Part shown: positions 1 through 6,003 of the stretch, in pieces
Layout: every line of letters starts with the position of its first letter
Numbering within the stretch: the stretch's first letter is position 1
Origin: a bacterium
GTDB lineage: Bacteria; ARS69
NCBI GenBank assembly: GCA_025774865.1
Contig: JALGZO010000501.1
Location: 1-6,834 of the forward strand
Direction of reading: 5' to 3'
DNA length: 6,834 nt
Notes under the pieces: generated by a model
Told to the model about the DNA's origin: nothing
Database searches by the model: none
The model's input: only the letters and a program-made list of their open reading frames with translations
Translations under genes and position numbers: made by a program

Positions 1-1494
1 GACTCGCTCGAGCGGATGCCGGCGATGAGGGAGAGACTCGGCCGGTGCGGGGCGGCGATCTTCGGAAGCTTGAGCTCCGAGATTTCCGACTTCTCGCCGG
101 AGGTCGAGACGATCCGGGAGGCGATCGTCGACGAGCCGCCGCTCGCGCTCAAGGAAGGAGGCGTCGTTCGCGGTGGCTTCTCCGAGGAGCTCGATCGACT
201 TCGCGGGCTCTCGAGAAGCGGCAAAGACTGGATCGCCGAGCTCCAGGCGAAGGAGCGCGAGCGCACCGGCGTGACGAACCTCAAGATCGGCTACAACAGG
301 GTGTTCGGCTACTACCTCGAGGTGACGAAGGCGAACCGCGACCTCGTCCCCGACGATTACGAGCGACGTCAGACGCTCGTGAACGCGGAGCGCTACGTGA
401 CCCCGGAGCTCAAGGAACGCGAGGCGGAGATCGTCGGGGCGGACGAAAAGGCGAAGGCCCTCGAATACGAGCTGTTCGTGGAGGTTCGTGACCGACTCGC
501 CCTCTCGTGCGATCGGATCCGGAAGGCGGGGGCGGCGCTCGCCGCGCTCGACGTGCTGCTGACGTTCACGGAAGTGGCGAGCCGCCGGGGGTGGGTGCGT
601 CCGGTCGTCGGGGCGAGCGACCGGCTCGAGATCCAGGGGGGGCGCCATCCGGTGGTGGAGTCGTCACTCCCGGCGCACGAGTTCGTGCCGAACGACACGG
701 TGCTCGGCGCGGAGCGCCAGATTCTGCTGATCACGGGCCCGAACATGGCCGGGAAGTCGACCTACCTGCGGCAGGTCGCGCTGATCGTGATCCTCGCGCA
801 GACCGGGAGCTTCGTGCCGGCGGATGCGGCGCAGATCGGAATCGTCGATCGCATCTTCACGCGCGTCGGCGCGTCCGACTTCGTGGCCAGGGGGCACTCC
901 ACCTTCATGGTCGAGATGGTCGAAGTGTCGCGCATCCTCGCCGCCGCGACGCCGAAGAGCCTCGTCCTGCTCGACGAAGTGGGGCGGGGCACGTCGACCT
1001 ACGACGGGCTCGCGATCGCGTGGGCGGTGACGGAGTTCCTGCACGAGCGGCCGGAGCGCGCCGCCCGGACCCTCTTCGCCACGCATTACCACGAACTGAC
1101 CGAGCTCGCGGAGAAGCTCCCGCGCGCGTGCAACCTGCGCGTCACCGTGCACGAGTGGAAGGACAAGGTCGTCTTTCTGCGCAAGGTCGTGGAGGGTGCC
1201 GCCGATCGCAGCTTCGGGATTCAGGTGGCGCAGCTCGCCGGGGTGCCGAAAGAAGTGACGAAGCGGGCGAAGAAGATTCTCGGCGGTCTCGAGGACGGGA
1301 CGTTCCTCACCGGTCGCGAAACCTCCCAGCGCGCGACCGGGTCGCAGCTCGATCTCTTCTCGGCGTCGGGGGCATCCGTCCTCTCGGAGCTCGACGCACT
1401 CGATCCCGACTCGATGACGCCGATGGATGCGCTCGCCGTGCTCTCCGAGTGGAAGCGCCGCGTGCGTACGGGCGACGGCGAGGAGGAATCGTGA
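1..1494 (+). CDS. mutS: DNA mismatch repair protein MutS, 5' end missing
   Basis: MutS binds mismatches and small loops in DNA and, with ATP, recruits MutL. The frame is open from base 1, so the gene begins upstream; 497 codons are present. Compared with the roughly 850-residue family, about 350-370 N-terminal residues are missing, including the mismatch-reading Phe-x-Glu domain. What remains is the end of the core/lever, the clamp (about bases 200-480, ERERTG and FGYYLEVTKA), and the complete ATPase. Visible motifs are Walker A GPNMAGKST (736-762), STFMVEM (898-918), Walker B plus signature LVLLDEVGRGTSTYDG (961-1008) and FATHYHEL near 1075-1098. A helix-turn-helix-like end, GVPKEVTKRAKKIL, lies near 1240-1281. 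After it, QLDLF (1345-1359) matches the beta-sliding-clamp binding consensus, and DPDSMTPMDAL resembles the C-terminal tail of E. coli MutS. The TGA overlaps the mutL start by four bases. Truncation is by the window edge only. Confidence 0.98.
   Translation, partial: DSLERMPAMRERLGRCGAAIFGSLSSEISDFSPEVETIREAIVDEPPLALKEGGVVRGGFSEELDRLRGLSRSGKDWIAELQAKERERTGVTNLKIGYNRVFGYYLEVTKANRDLVPDDYERRQTLVNAERYVTPELKEREAEIVGADEKAKALEYELFVEVRDRLALSCDRIRKAGAALAALDVLLTFTEVASRRGWVRPVVGASDRLEIQGGRHPVVESSLPAHEFVPNDTVLGAERQILLITGPNMAGKSTYLRQVALIVILAQTGSFVPADAAQIGIVDRIFTRVGASDFVARGHSTFMVEMVEVSRILAAATPKSLVLLDEVGRGTSTYDGLAIAWAVTEFLHERPERAARTLFATHYHELTELAEKLPRACNLRVTVHEWKDKVVFLRKVVEGAADRSFGIQVAQLAGVPKEVTKRAKKILGGLEDGTFLTGRETSQRATGSQLDLFSASGASVLSELDALDPDSMTPMDALAVLSEWKRRVRTGDGEEES
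1481..1486 (+). promoter_or_regulatory. Shine-Dalgarno site for mutL
   Basis: AGGAGG lies inside the last codons of mutS, four bases before a GTG at 1491. It decides the mutL start: the open frame continues far upstream (to about 507) antiphase within mutS, but only this GTG has a ribosome site and begins the conserved MutL N-terminus (IRILPPGVANRIAAGEVV). Confidence 0.85.
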
Positions 1495-3245
1495 GTCCCA
1501 TCCGGATCCTGCCACCCGGAGTGGCGAACCGGATCGCGGCCGGGGAAGTCGTCGAGCGGCCGGCGTCTCTCGTGAAGGAGCTCGTGGAGAACTCGCTCGA
1601 CGCGGACGCGACGAGCATCGAGGTGACGTTCGAGGGTGGCGGCCTCGAGATGATCCGGGTGTCCGACGACGGCTGCGGCCTACCGGACGACGACGCGACG
1701 CTCGCGTTCGAGCGCCATGCCACGAGCAAGGTCTGGGATCCGGCGGACCTCGCGGCGATCCGGACGCTCGGTTTTCGCGGCGAGGCGCTCGCGTCGATTG
1801 CCGCCGTGTCGCGGCTCGAGATGCTGACCGCTTCGGAGTCCGGCAGGCCGGGTACACGGATTCGCCTCGAGGCGGGGGAGGTCGTCGAGAAGACGAAGGG
1901 CGCTCGGGCGCGCGGCACGACGATCGAGGTGATGGCGCTATTCTTCAATACGCCGGCCCGGCGCAAGTTCTTGAAGACTGCTGCGACCGAAGGAAGAGTC
2001 CTCGTCCGCACGATCGGACAACTCGCGCTCGGGGCCCCGGGGGTGGGGTTCCGCGTGATCCGCGAGGGGCGGCAGGTTCTGGATATCCCGTCGAGCGCGG
2101 ACTTCCGCGAGCGTACGCAGGCGCTCCTCGGAGCGGATGCGGTGGGCCGCATGGTCGTCGTGCGCGGGGACCGTGACGGCGTCAGCGTGCGGGGGCTCGT
2201 GTCGGCGTCCGACTTCACGCGGCAAAGAGCCGTCCATCAGGTGCTGCTCGTCAACGGGCGCCCCGTGGTGGACCCGTCGCTCTCGCACGCCGTGACGGCC
2301 GGGATCGGGGGAGCGATCCCCGGCGGCAAGCACCCGAAGTTCGCTCTCGCGATCGGTGTCAATCCGGAAGAGGTCGATGTGAACGTGCACCCGACGAAAC
2401 GTGAGGTGCGGTTCACGCGCAAGGACCTCGTGTTCTCGGTCATCCGTGAGGCGGTGGGCTCGGCGATCCTGAACACGCAATTCGACGAGATGGGTCGCGA
2501 AGGCGTCTTGCCGTGGCGTGCGTCGCCGCTGGCGCCCGCGGCCCGGGTGTCGGGGCCCACCGTTCCCGCCGCGCCGCCCGCGCCGCGCCCGATGGTGCCG
2601 CGCGAGCCGCTGGCGCATCCGCCGAGCCCGGGCGCCCGTCCGGCCAAGATCACGCCGGAGCCGGCGGCGGGGCTCGCCACGCGAACGCTCCGGCACGTGG
2701 GCGAGCTCTGGGGGGCGTATCTCGTCGTGGAAGATGCGGAGCGACTCCTGGTCATCGATCAGCACGCCGCGCACGAGCGCGTCCTCTACGACGAGATCCG
2801 GGACGCCGCCCAGTCCACGCAGGGCATTCCTGTTCAGGGATTGCTCGTGCCGCTGACGGTCGACCTCGCCCCGGGCCAGGATCCCGAGCACGTGGCGGAG
2901 ATACTCGCCGGGATGGGTTTCGACGCTCGGCCCGGGGGGCCGTCATCCGTGCTGGTGGACGGTATTCCGGGCAGCCTGTCGCAATGGGGCGGGGGCGAGT
3001 TTCTCCGCGAGCTGTTCGCATCCGCCGAGGGAGCGAAGGCGTCGGCCGAGAAGCTACGCGACGCGCTCGCGAAGTCGTACTCGTGCAAGGGGGCGGTGAA
3101 GTTCGGGCAACGACTGCATCCGGAAGAGATCGATCACCTGCTGCGCGGCCTGGAACGAACCGACGTGCCGCGTCTCTGTCCGCACGGCCGCCCCATCTAC
3201 CTCGAAGTGCGCAAGGACGAGCTCGACGACCGGTTCGAGAGGTGA
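1491..3245 (+). CDS. mutL: DNA mismatch repair protein MutL, endonuclease type
   Basis: MutL links mismatch-bound MutS to strand incision. The protein is 584 residues, starting at GTG with a 4-base overlap on mutS. The N-terminal GHKL ATPase shows E30 and N34 (ELVENSLDADA), DDGCGL (59-64), RHATSK (75-80) and GFRGEAL (94-100). The transducer domain ends with HPTKREVRF (300-308), K303 being the conserved ATP-contacting lysine. Residues about 342-392 are a Pro/Ala-rich linker, probably disordered. The C-terminal domain carries DQHAAHERVLYD (423-434), which fits the nuclease motif DQHA-x2-E-x4-E except that the last Glu is Asp434. It also carries the partner motifs SCKGAVK (531-537) and CPHGRP (563-568), and QGLLVP (449-454), which resembles the clamp-binding peptide of Bacillus MutL. 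Family knowledge says such MutLs nick DNA themselves in organisms without MutH; E. coli MutL lacks these motifs. No break or frameshift is seen. Confidence 0.98.
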   Translation: MSPIRILPPGVANRIAAGEVVERPASLVKELVENSLDADATSIEVTFEGGGLEMIRVSDDGCGLPDDDATLAFERHATSKVWDPADLAAIRTLGFRGEALASIAAVSRLEMLTASESGRPGTRIRLEAGEVVEKTKGARARGTTIEVMALFFNTPARRKFLKTAATEGRVLVRTIGQLALGAPGVGFRVIREGRQVLDIPSSADFRERTQALLGADAVGRMVVVRGDRDGVSVRGLVSASDFTRQRAVHQVLLVNGRPVVDPSLSHAVTAGIGGAIPGGKHPKFALAIGVNPEEVDVNVHPTKREVRFTRKDLVFSVIREAVGSAILNTQFDEMGREGVLPWRASPLAPAARVSGPTVPAAPPAPRPMVPREPLAHPPSPGARPAKITPEPAAGLATRTLRHVGELWGAYLVVEDAERLLVIDQHAAHERVLYDEIRDAAQSTQGIPVQGLLVPLTVDLAPGQDPEHVAEILAGMGFDARPGGPSSVLVDGIPGSLSQWGGGEFLRELFASAEGAKASAEKLRDALAKSYSCKGAVKFGQRLHPEEIDHLLRGLERTDVPRLCPHGRPIYLEVRKDELDDRFER

Positions 3246-4186
3246 GTGCGCCGCTTCTGCCGAGCCTCGTGGGCGCGACGGGTTCCGGCAAGACGAAGGT
3301 GGCGATCCGGGCCGCCCGACTCGCCGACCTCGAGATCATCTCGGCCGACTCGCGCCAGATCTATAGCCGCCTCGACATCGGAACCGCGAAGCCGACGGCC
3401 GAGCAACGCGCCGCCGCCCGGCATCATCTGATCGACGTCGCGGATCCGGAGGAGACGTGGTCGGCGGCGCGGTTCGGCGACGCGGCGCACGCAGTGATGG
3501 ATGAGGTGCGGGCGCGCGGCAAGACGCCCTTTCTCGTCGGCGGCAGCGGACTCTACGTGCGAGCGGGGGAGGAAGGTCTCTTCGAGGGGCCGGAGGCCGA
3601 TCCCGAGATCCGCGCGCGACTGCTGGAGGCGGTGGAGACCGAGGGTCGTGAAGCGGTACACCGTCGTCTCGCGGAGGTGGATCCGGAAACGGCGGCGCGG
3701 CTCCACCCGCCGGACGTCGTGCGCGTGGTGCGGGCGCTCGAGGTGTGGGAGATCACGGGGACTCCGATCTCCGAGCATCACCGCCGGCACCGGGAGAATC
3801 TTCGAAAAGAGCGGTGGCTGCGCTTCGGGATCGAGTGGCCGCCGCTCGTCTTGGCGAAGCGGATCGAGCGCCGCGTGGATGGAATGCTGGAGGCGGGCTG
3901 GGTGGACGAGGTGCGGTTGCTCCTGGCGGAGGGGCTCCAGCCGGATTGTCCCGCGCTCCGGGCGCTCGGCTATCCGGAGATCGTCGCGATGCTGCGGGAG
4001 GGGGGAGACGTCGGGGAAGCGCGGGAGAGAATCGTCGCGGCGACGCGTCAGTTCGCGAAGCGGCAGCGCACCTGGTTTCGTGCGGTCCCGGACGTGACGT
4101 GGTTCCGCGTCGCGGGAGAGGGCGATCTGGACGAGCTGGGGCCGAAGATCGCTCGCACGATTCGCGAGGCGTGCGAACGCGTGTGA
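3242..4186 (+). CDS. miaA: tRNA dimethylallyltransferase MiaA
   Basis: MiaA transfers a dimethylallyl group from DMAPP to N6 of A37 in cytosolic tRNAs with an A36-A37-A38 run, i.e. those reading UNN codons. The product is 314 residues, close to E. coli (316). Motifs in order are P-loop GATGSGKT (11-18), ISADSRQIY (33-41) with presumed catalytic D36, DIGTAKP (45-51), HHLID (61-65), GGSGLY (100-105), RALEVWEITG (164-173), ALGYPEI (241-247) and ATRQFAKRQRTWFR (267-280). In GGSGLY, Ser102 replaces the more usual Thr, a conservative change. The GTG start overlaps the mutL TGA by four bases (GTGA 3242-3245). No good Shine-Dalgarno is placed there, only GAGAGG abutting the start, so coupled translation is likely. 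The mutL-miaA pair is also adjacent in E. coli, but hfq does not follow here; a tRNA gene does. Confidence 0.97.
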   Translation: MSAPLLPSLVGATGSGKTKVAIRAARLADLEIISADSRQIYSRLDIGTAKPTAEQRAAARHHLIDVADPEETWSAARFGDAAHAVMDEVRARGKTPFLVGGSGLYVRAGEEGLFEGPEADPEIRARLLEAVETEGREAVHRRLAEVDPETAARLHPPDVVRVVRALEVWEITGTPISEHHRRHRENLRKERWLRFGIEWPPLVLAKRIERRVDGMLEAGWVDEVRLLLAEGLQPDCPALRALGYPEIVAMLREGGDVGEARERIVAATRQFAKRQRTWFRAVPDVTWFRVAGEGDLDELGPKIARTIREACERV

Positions 4187-4208
4187 TGGGGCGGCGGACC
4201 GGACGCAT

Positions 4209-4236
4209 TTGACTTCCGGCCCGGGTCCGGTATGAT
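4209..4236 (+). promoter_or_regulatory. sigma70-like promoter of the tRNA-Gly gene
   Basis: TTGACT (4209-4214) and TATGAT (4231-4236) are each one base from consensus, separated by 16 bp. Initiation would fall near 4243, about five bases before the mature tRNA 5' end at 4248. The stretch just after the -10 (4237-4243, CCGGGGC) is entirely G/C, the discriminator type linked to stringent control of stable RNA genes in well-studied bacteria; control here is inferred. Three TCCGG copies lie within or next to this element at 4215, 4226 and 4236. Confidence 0.85.
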
Positions 4237-4247
4237 CCGGGGCGAGA

Positions 4248-4323
4248 GCGGGTATAACTCAGTTGGTAGAGTATCAGCTTCCCAAGCTGAAGGTCGCGGG
4301 TTCGAATCCCGTTGCCCGCTCCA
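4248..4323 (+). tRNA. tRNA-Gly (anticodon CCC)
   Basis: A 76-nt cloverleaf can be folded by hand. The acceptor GCGGGTA pairs with TGCCCGC (one G-T), the D stem is ACTC/GAGT, the anticodon stem TCAGC/GCTGA, and the T stem GCGGG/CCCGT around loop TTCGAAT. The anticodon loop TTCCCAA puts CCC at 4281-4283, reading GGG glycine codons. The discriminator is T73, as expected for bacterial tRNA-Gly, and CCA is encoded (4321-4323). There is A37 but C36, so the upstream MiaA should not modify it. A CCC isoacceptor is usual in high-GC genomes, where GGG is used, alongside GCC and UCC isoacceptors that would be elsewhere. Confidence 0.97.
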
Positions 4324-4573
4324 CTCCAACCGCGTCGCGGTCAGCGGCGGGCCCTGACCCTCGGCGCCCTGCCCCCGCGCTGCCGATCGAGGGACCTCTT
4401 CTTCTCCCGGTGCCTGCGGACCCGCCCGGCGGTTTCCGTCCAGCGGCGCGTCGGTATTCCCGTGAGGCCGGTCCCGTCTCCGAGCTTTGAAAGGGCCACA
4501 AACCTGACCGCGCACCCTTGATTCTTCGGCGTCTGAGGGGGATCCTGCAACGTCCGCCGGACGAGACCGATCC

Positions 4574-4607
4574 GCGGCCCCCCTTCGACCGACGCGCCGG
4601 GGGCCGC
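4574..4607 (+). repeat. 9-bp perfect stem-loop in the mdh leader
   Basis: GCGGCCCCC (4574-4582) is the exact reverse complement of GGGGGCCGC (4599-4607), leaving a 16-base loop. It ends 20 bases before the mdh ribosome site. No T-run follows, so it does not read as an intrinsic terminator; an mRNA leader structure affecting stability or translation is one possibility. In very GC-rich DNA such a repeat could also be chance. Confidence 0.5.
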
Positions 4608-4627
4608 CGATCCGTCGATCCGCACGG

Positions 4628-4634
4628 AAAGGAG
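4628..4634 (+). promoter_or_regulatory. Shine-Dalgarno site for mdh
   Basis: AAAGGAG sits seven bases before the ATG at 4642. The strong site and the Rossmann start (KIGVIGAGYIGG) immediately after Met fix this start. Confidence 0.85.
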
Positions 4635-4641
4635 TCAGAAG

Positions 4642-5658
4642 ATGCTGAACAAGATCGGTGTCATCGGCGCAGGGTACATTGGAGGCGTGCTCGTCCAGGA
4701 ACTCGTACGCCGGGGGTACGCGAAGACGGTCGCGGCGACCGACCCCGCTCCGTTCGTCAACTCGGACGATCCGCCCGAGAAGCGGGAGGCGGCCCGGAAG
4801 CAATCGGTCGCAAAGGGGAAAGCGCTCGACATCCTGGAGGGCACGCCGCTCCTGCGGAGCGACGTGGAGGTCCTCGCCGGGCGCGACTACGACATCCTCC
4901 AGGGCGCGGATCTCGTCATCAACACGGCCGGCGTTCCCCGCAAGGCGCGGCCGGACGGCTCGTTCCCGTCCCGGGAAGAGCTGCTCGAGATCAACCTGAA
5001 GGTCACCGGCCAGGTGGCGGACGGGATCGCGCAGTACTGCAAGGACGCGATCGTCATCTCCATCGCCAACCCCCTCGACGCGATCGTCTACACGCTCCAC
5101 AAGAAGCTCTCGCCGCCGAAGAACAAGCTCGTCGGGATGGCCGGCGTGCTCGACTCGTCGCGGTACCGCTACTTCGTGGCGAAGGCGGCCGGGGTGAGCG
5201 TGGAGAACGTGGAGGCGCTCGTGCTCGGCGGCCACGGCGACACGATGGTTCCGGTGCGCAGCTGCACCCGCGTCGCCGGGATGCCGGTCGAGACGTTCGT
5301 GCCCGCCGATGATCTCGCGGCGCTGGAGGCCCGCACCCGTAAGGCGGGCGGCGAGGTTGTGGGGCTGCTCGGCTTCGGCTCCGCCTTCGTCTCGCCGGCT
5401 CTCTCCGCGCTCGAGATGGTCGAGTCGATCATCTACGACAAGAAGAGGATCGTGGCCGCGTGCGCCTTGCTGGAAGGGGAGTACGGGGTCGACGGACTAT
5501 TCGTGGGTGTCCCCGTCGTGCTCGGTGCGAACGGCATCGAGAAAGTCATCGAGGTCGACCTGACCGACTCCGAGAGAAGCGGTCTCGATGCGTCCGTGAA
5601 CGCGGTCAGGAAGACCTGTGAGGAGGTCGACCGGATGATCGGAGCGAGCGTCGGCTAG
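4642..5658 (+). CDS. mdh: malate dehydrogenase, LDH-like type with loop insertions
   Basis: The enzyme interconverts malate and oxaloacetate with NAD in the TCA cycle, in the cytosol. It has 338 residues, longer than the usual 305-320. The N-terminal Rossmann fold has GAGYIGG (9-15) and D34 at the end of strand 2, which favours NAD over NADP. GKALDILEG (59-67) and NPLD (143-146) are typical of this family. Catalytic and substrate residues are R100 (in VPRK, malate-type where LDH has Gln), R111, N143, D171 and R174 (in GMAGVLDSSRYRYF), and H198 (in LGGHGDTMVPV). Two oddities stand out. About 17 extra charged residues lie between D34 and GKALD, and five extra residues lie between R100 and R111 in the mobile substrate loop. 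R100 argues for malate over lactate, but the loop insertion leaves some doubt on substrate. It appears monocistronic: a non-coding leader precedes it and a terminator-like hairpin follows. Confidence 0.93.
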   Translation: MLNKIGVIGAGYIGGVLVQELVRRGYAKTVAATDPAPFVNSDDPPEKREAARKQSVAKGKALDILEGTPLLRSDVEVLAGRDYDILQGADLVINTAGVPRKARPDGSFPSREELLEINLKVTGQVADGIAQYCKDAIVISIANPLDAIVYTLHKKLSPPKNKLVGMAGVLDSSRYRYFVAKAAGVSVENVEALVLGGHGDTMVPVRSCTRVAGMPVETFVPADDLAALEARTRKAGGEVVGLLGFGSAFVSPALSALEMVESIIYDKKRIVAACALLEGEYGVDGLFVGVPVVLGANGIEKVIEVDLTDSERSGLDASVNAVRKTCEEVDRMIGASVG

Positions 5659-5689
5659 TTCGCCTTTTGGGCTCAGTGGACGATCCGCG

Positions 5690-5718
5690 GGGGCGAGCGC
5701 GATGGAGCGCTCGTCCCC
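5690..5718 (+). terminator. terminator-like hairpin after mdh
   Basis: GGGGCGAGCGC (5690-5700) pairs with GCGCTCG-T-CCCC (5707-5718), an 11-bp GC-rich stem with one bulged T and a six-base loop, starting 31 bases after the mdh stop. The tract after it is pyrimidine-rich (TCTCTCGT) but not a clean T-run, so termination may be partial or Rho-assisted. Position and stability make it the likely end of the mdh transcript. Confidence 0.6.
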
Positions 5719-5909
5719 TCTCTCGTGAGCCCGCCCTCGGCGACCGAAGAGGAACTGCGGCGCGAGAACAAGGCGTGCGGCAACTCAGGTGTAAGCGCCA
5801 GTGCCACGACTGATGGCCGATTAACCGCCTGTGACGGGCGGCGATCGAGCCCCCACCACTCCGACTCGTCGCTTCTCGCCGAGTCCGATCAGGGCACGAG
5901 TTGCAGGCT

Positions 5910-5938
5910 TTGACTTCACTCCGGAAGCGGTCTAAGGT
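5910..5938 (+). promoter_or_regulatory. candidate promoter for the acyl-CoA dehydrogenase gene
   Basis: TTGACT (5910-5915) is followed after 17 bp by TAAGGT (5933-5938), which keeps the T1, A2 and T6 of a -10 box. The -35 context TTTGACTTC is identical to that of the tRNA-Gly promoter. Initiation near 5945 would leave a leader of about 60 bases. The -10 match is only three of six, so confidence is moderate. Confidence 0.45.
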
Positions 5939-5991
5939 TTCCCTCGCCTTATTGGCGTCGTCCTCGCTGATTCCCCGTTGCGCCCGATATT

Positions 5992-5996
5992 GGAGG
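5992..5996 (+). promoter_or_regulatory. Shine-Dalgarno site for the acyl-CoA dehydrogenase
   Basis: GGAGG lies seven bases before ATG 6004. The protein then begins MDFTLSEELEMLR, the usual N-terminus of this dehydrogenase group, so the start is well supported. Confidence 0.85.
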
Positions 5997-6003
5997 CTGG
6001 GCC

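Larger units (their letters stand above)
4324..4641. other. non-coding spacer between tRNA-Gly and mdh
   Basis: This 318-base stretch holds no supportable gene; open frames in it lack conserved sequence and run through the tRNA or into mdh. A small perfect hairpin ACCGC-GTC-GCGGT (4329-4341) lies six bases after the tRNA but has no T-run, so it may be a processing or Rho-dependent end and not an intrinsic terminator. A second short hairpin, CGTCC-GCC-GGACG, is at 4551-4563. The 3' third forms the mdh leader, with a longer stem-loop and three copies of CGATCCG (4568, 4608, 4616). A promoter for mdh is expected here, but only weak candidates exist: TTGAAA at 4487 without a -10, and TTGATT at 4518 with GATCCT at 4541. 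Confidence 0.7.
5719..6003. other. non-coding spacer upstream of the acyl-CoA dehydrogenase gene
   Basis: I see no supportable gene in these 285 bases. It looks less GC-rich and less codon-like than the flanking genes. Short inverted repeats occur: CCGCC/GGCGG (5825-5841), GACTCG/CGAGTC (5863-5885) and CGCC-TTATT-GGCG (5945-5957). The last lies between the candidate promoter and the ribosome site and could be an operator or a leader hairpin, but a 4-bp arm is weak evidence. No recognisable mobile-element ends are seen. Confidence 0.6.

Noticed and set aside
507-1490. Upstream extension of the mutL frame inside mutS
   Set aside because: Arg/Ala/Gly-rich shadow translation of mutS. The conserved MutL N-terminus and Shine-Dalgarno set the start at 1491.
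664-1857. 397-codon - strand frame opposite mutS/mutL
   Set aside because: Long antisense frames are expected in high-GC DNA. The composition is Arg/Pro-rich and no domain is recognisable.
2513-3241. Upstream extension of the miaA frame inside mutL
   Set aside because: Shadow of mutL with no conserved motifs. MiaA homology starts at the GTG at 3242.
4329-4341. Hairpin after the tRNA as an intrinsic terminator
   Set aside because: Only a 5-bp stem with a 3-base loop and no T-run, so termination cannot be claimed.
4274-4501. 75-codon - strand frame ending ATGFEPATFSLGS
   Set aside because: That ending is another standard artefact of antisense tRNA translation; there is no ribosome site or family match.
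4518-4546. TTGATT/GATCCT as the mdh promoter
   Set aside because: The -10 matches consensus at only three positions and none of the surrounding context supports it; kept only as a weak candidate in the spacer note.
4048-5235. 395-codon open frame on the - strand
   Set aside because: It reads antisense through mdh and the tRNA. The segment containing RDSNPRPSAWEADTLPTELY is the well-known false protein produced by translating the antisense of a tRNA gene.
5725-5913. 62-codon + strand frame starting GTG
   Set aside because: It starts just after the terminator-like hairpin, has no ribosome site, and its codon use differs from that of the real genes; no family is recognised.
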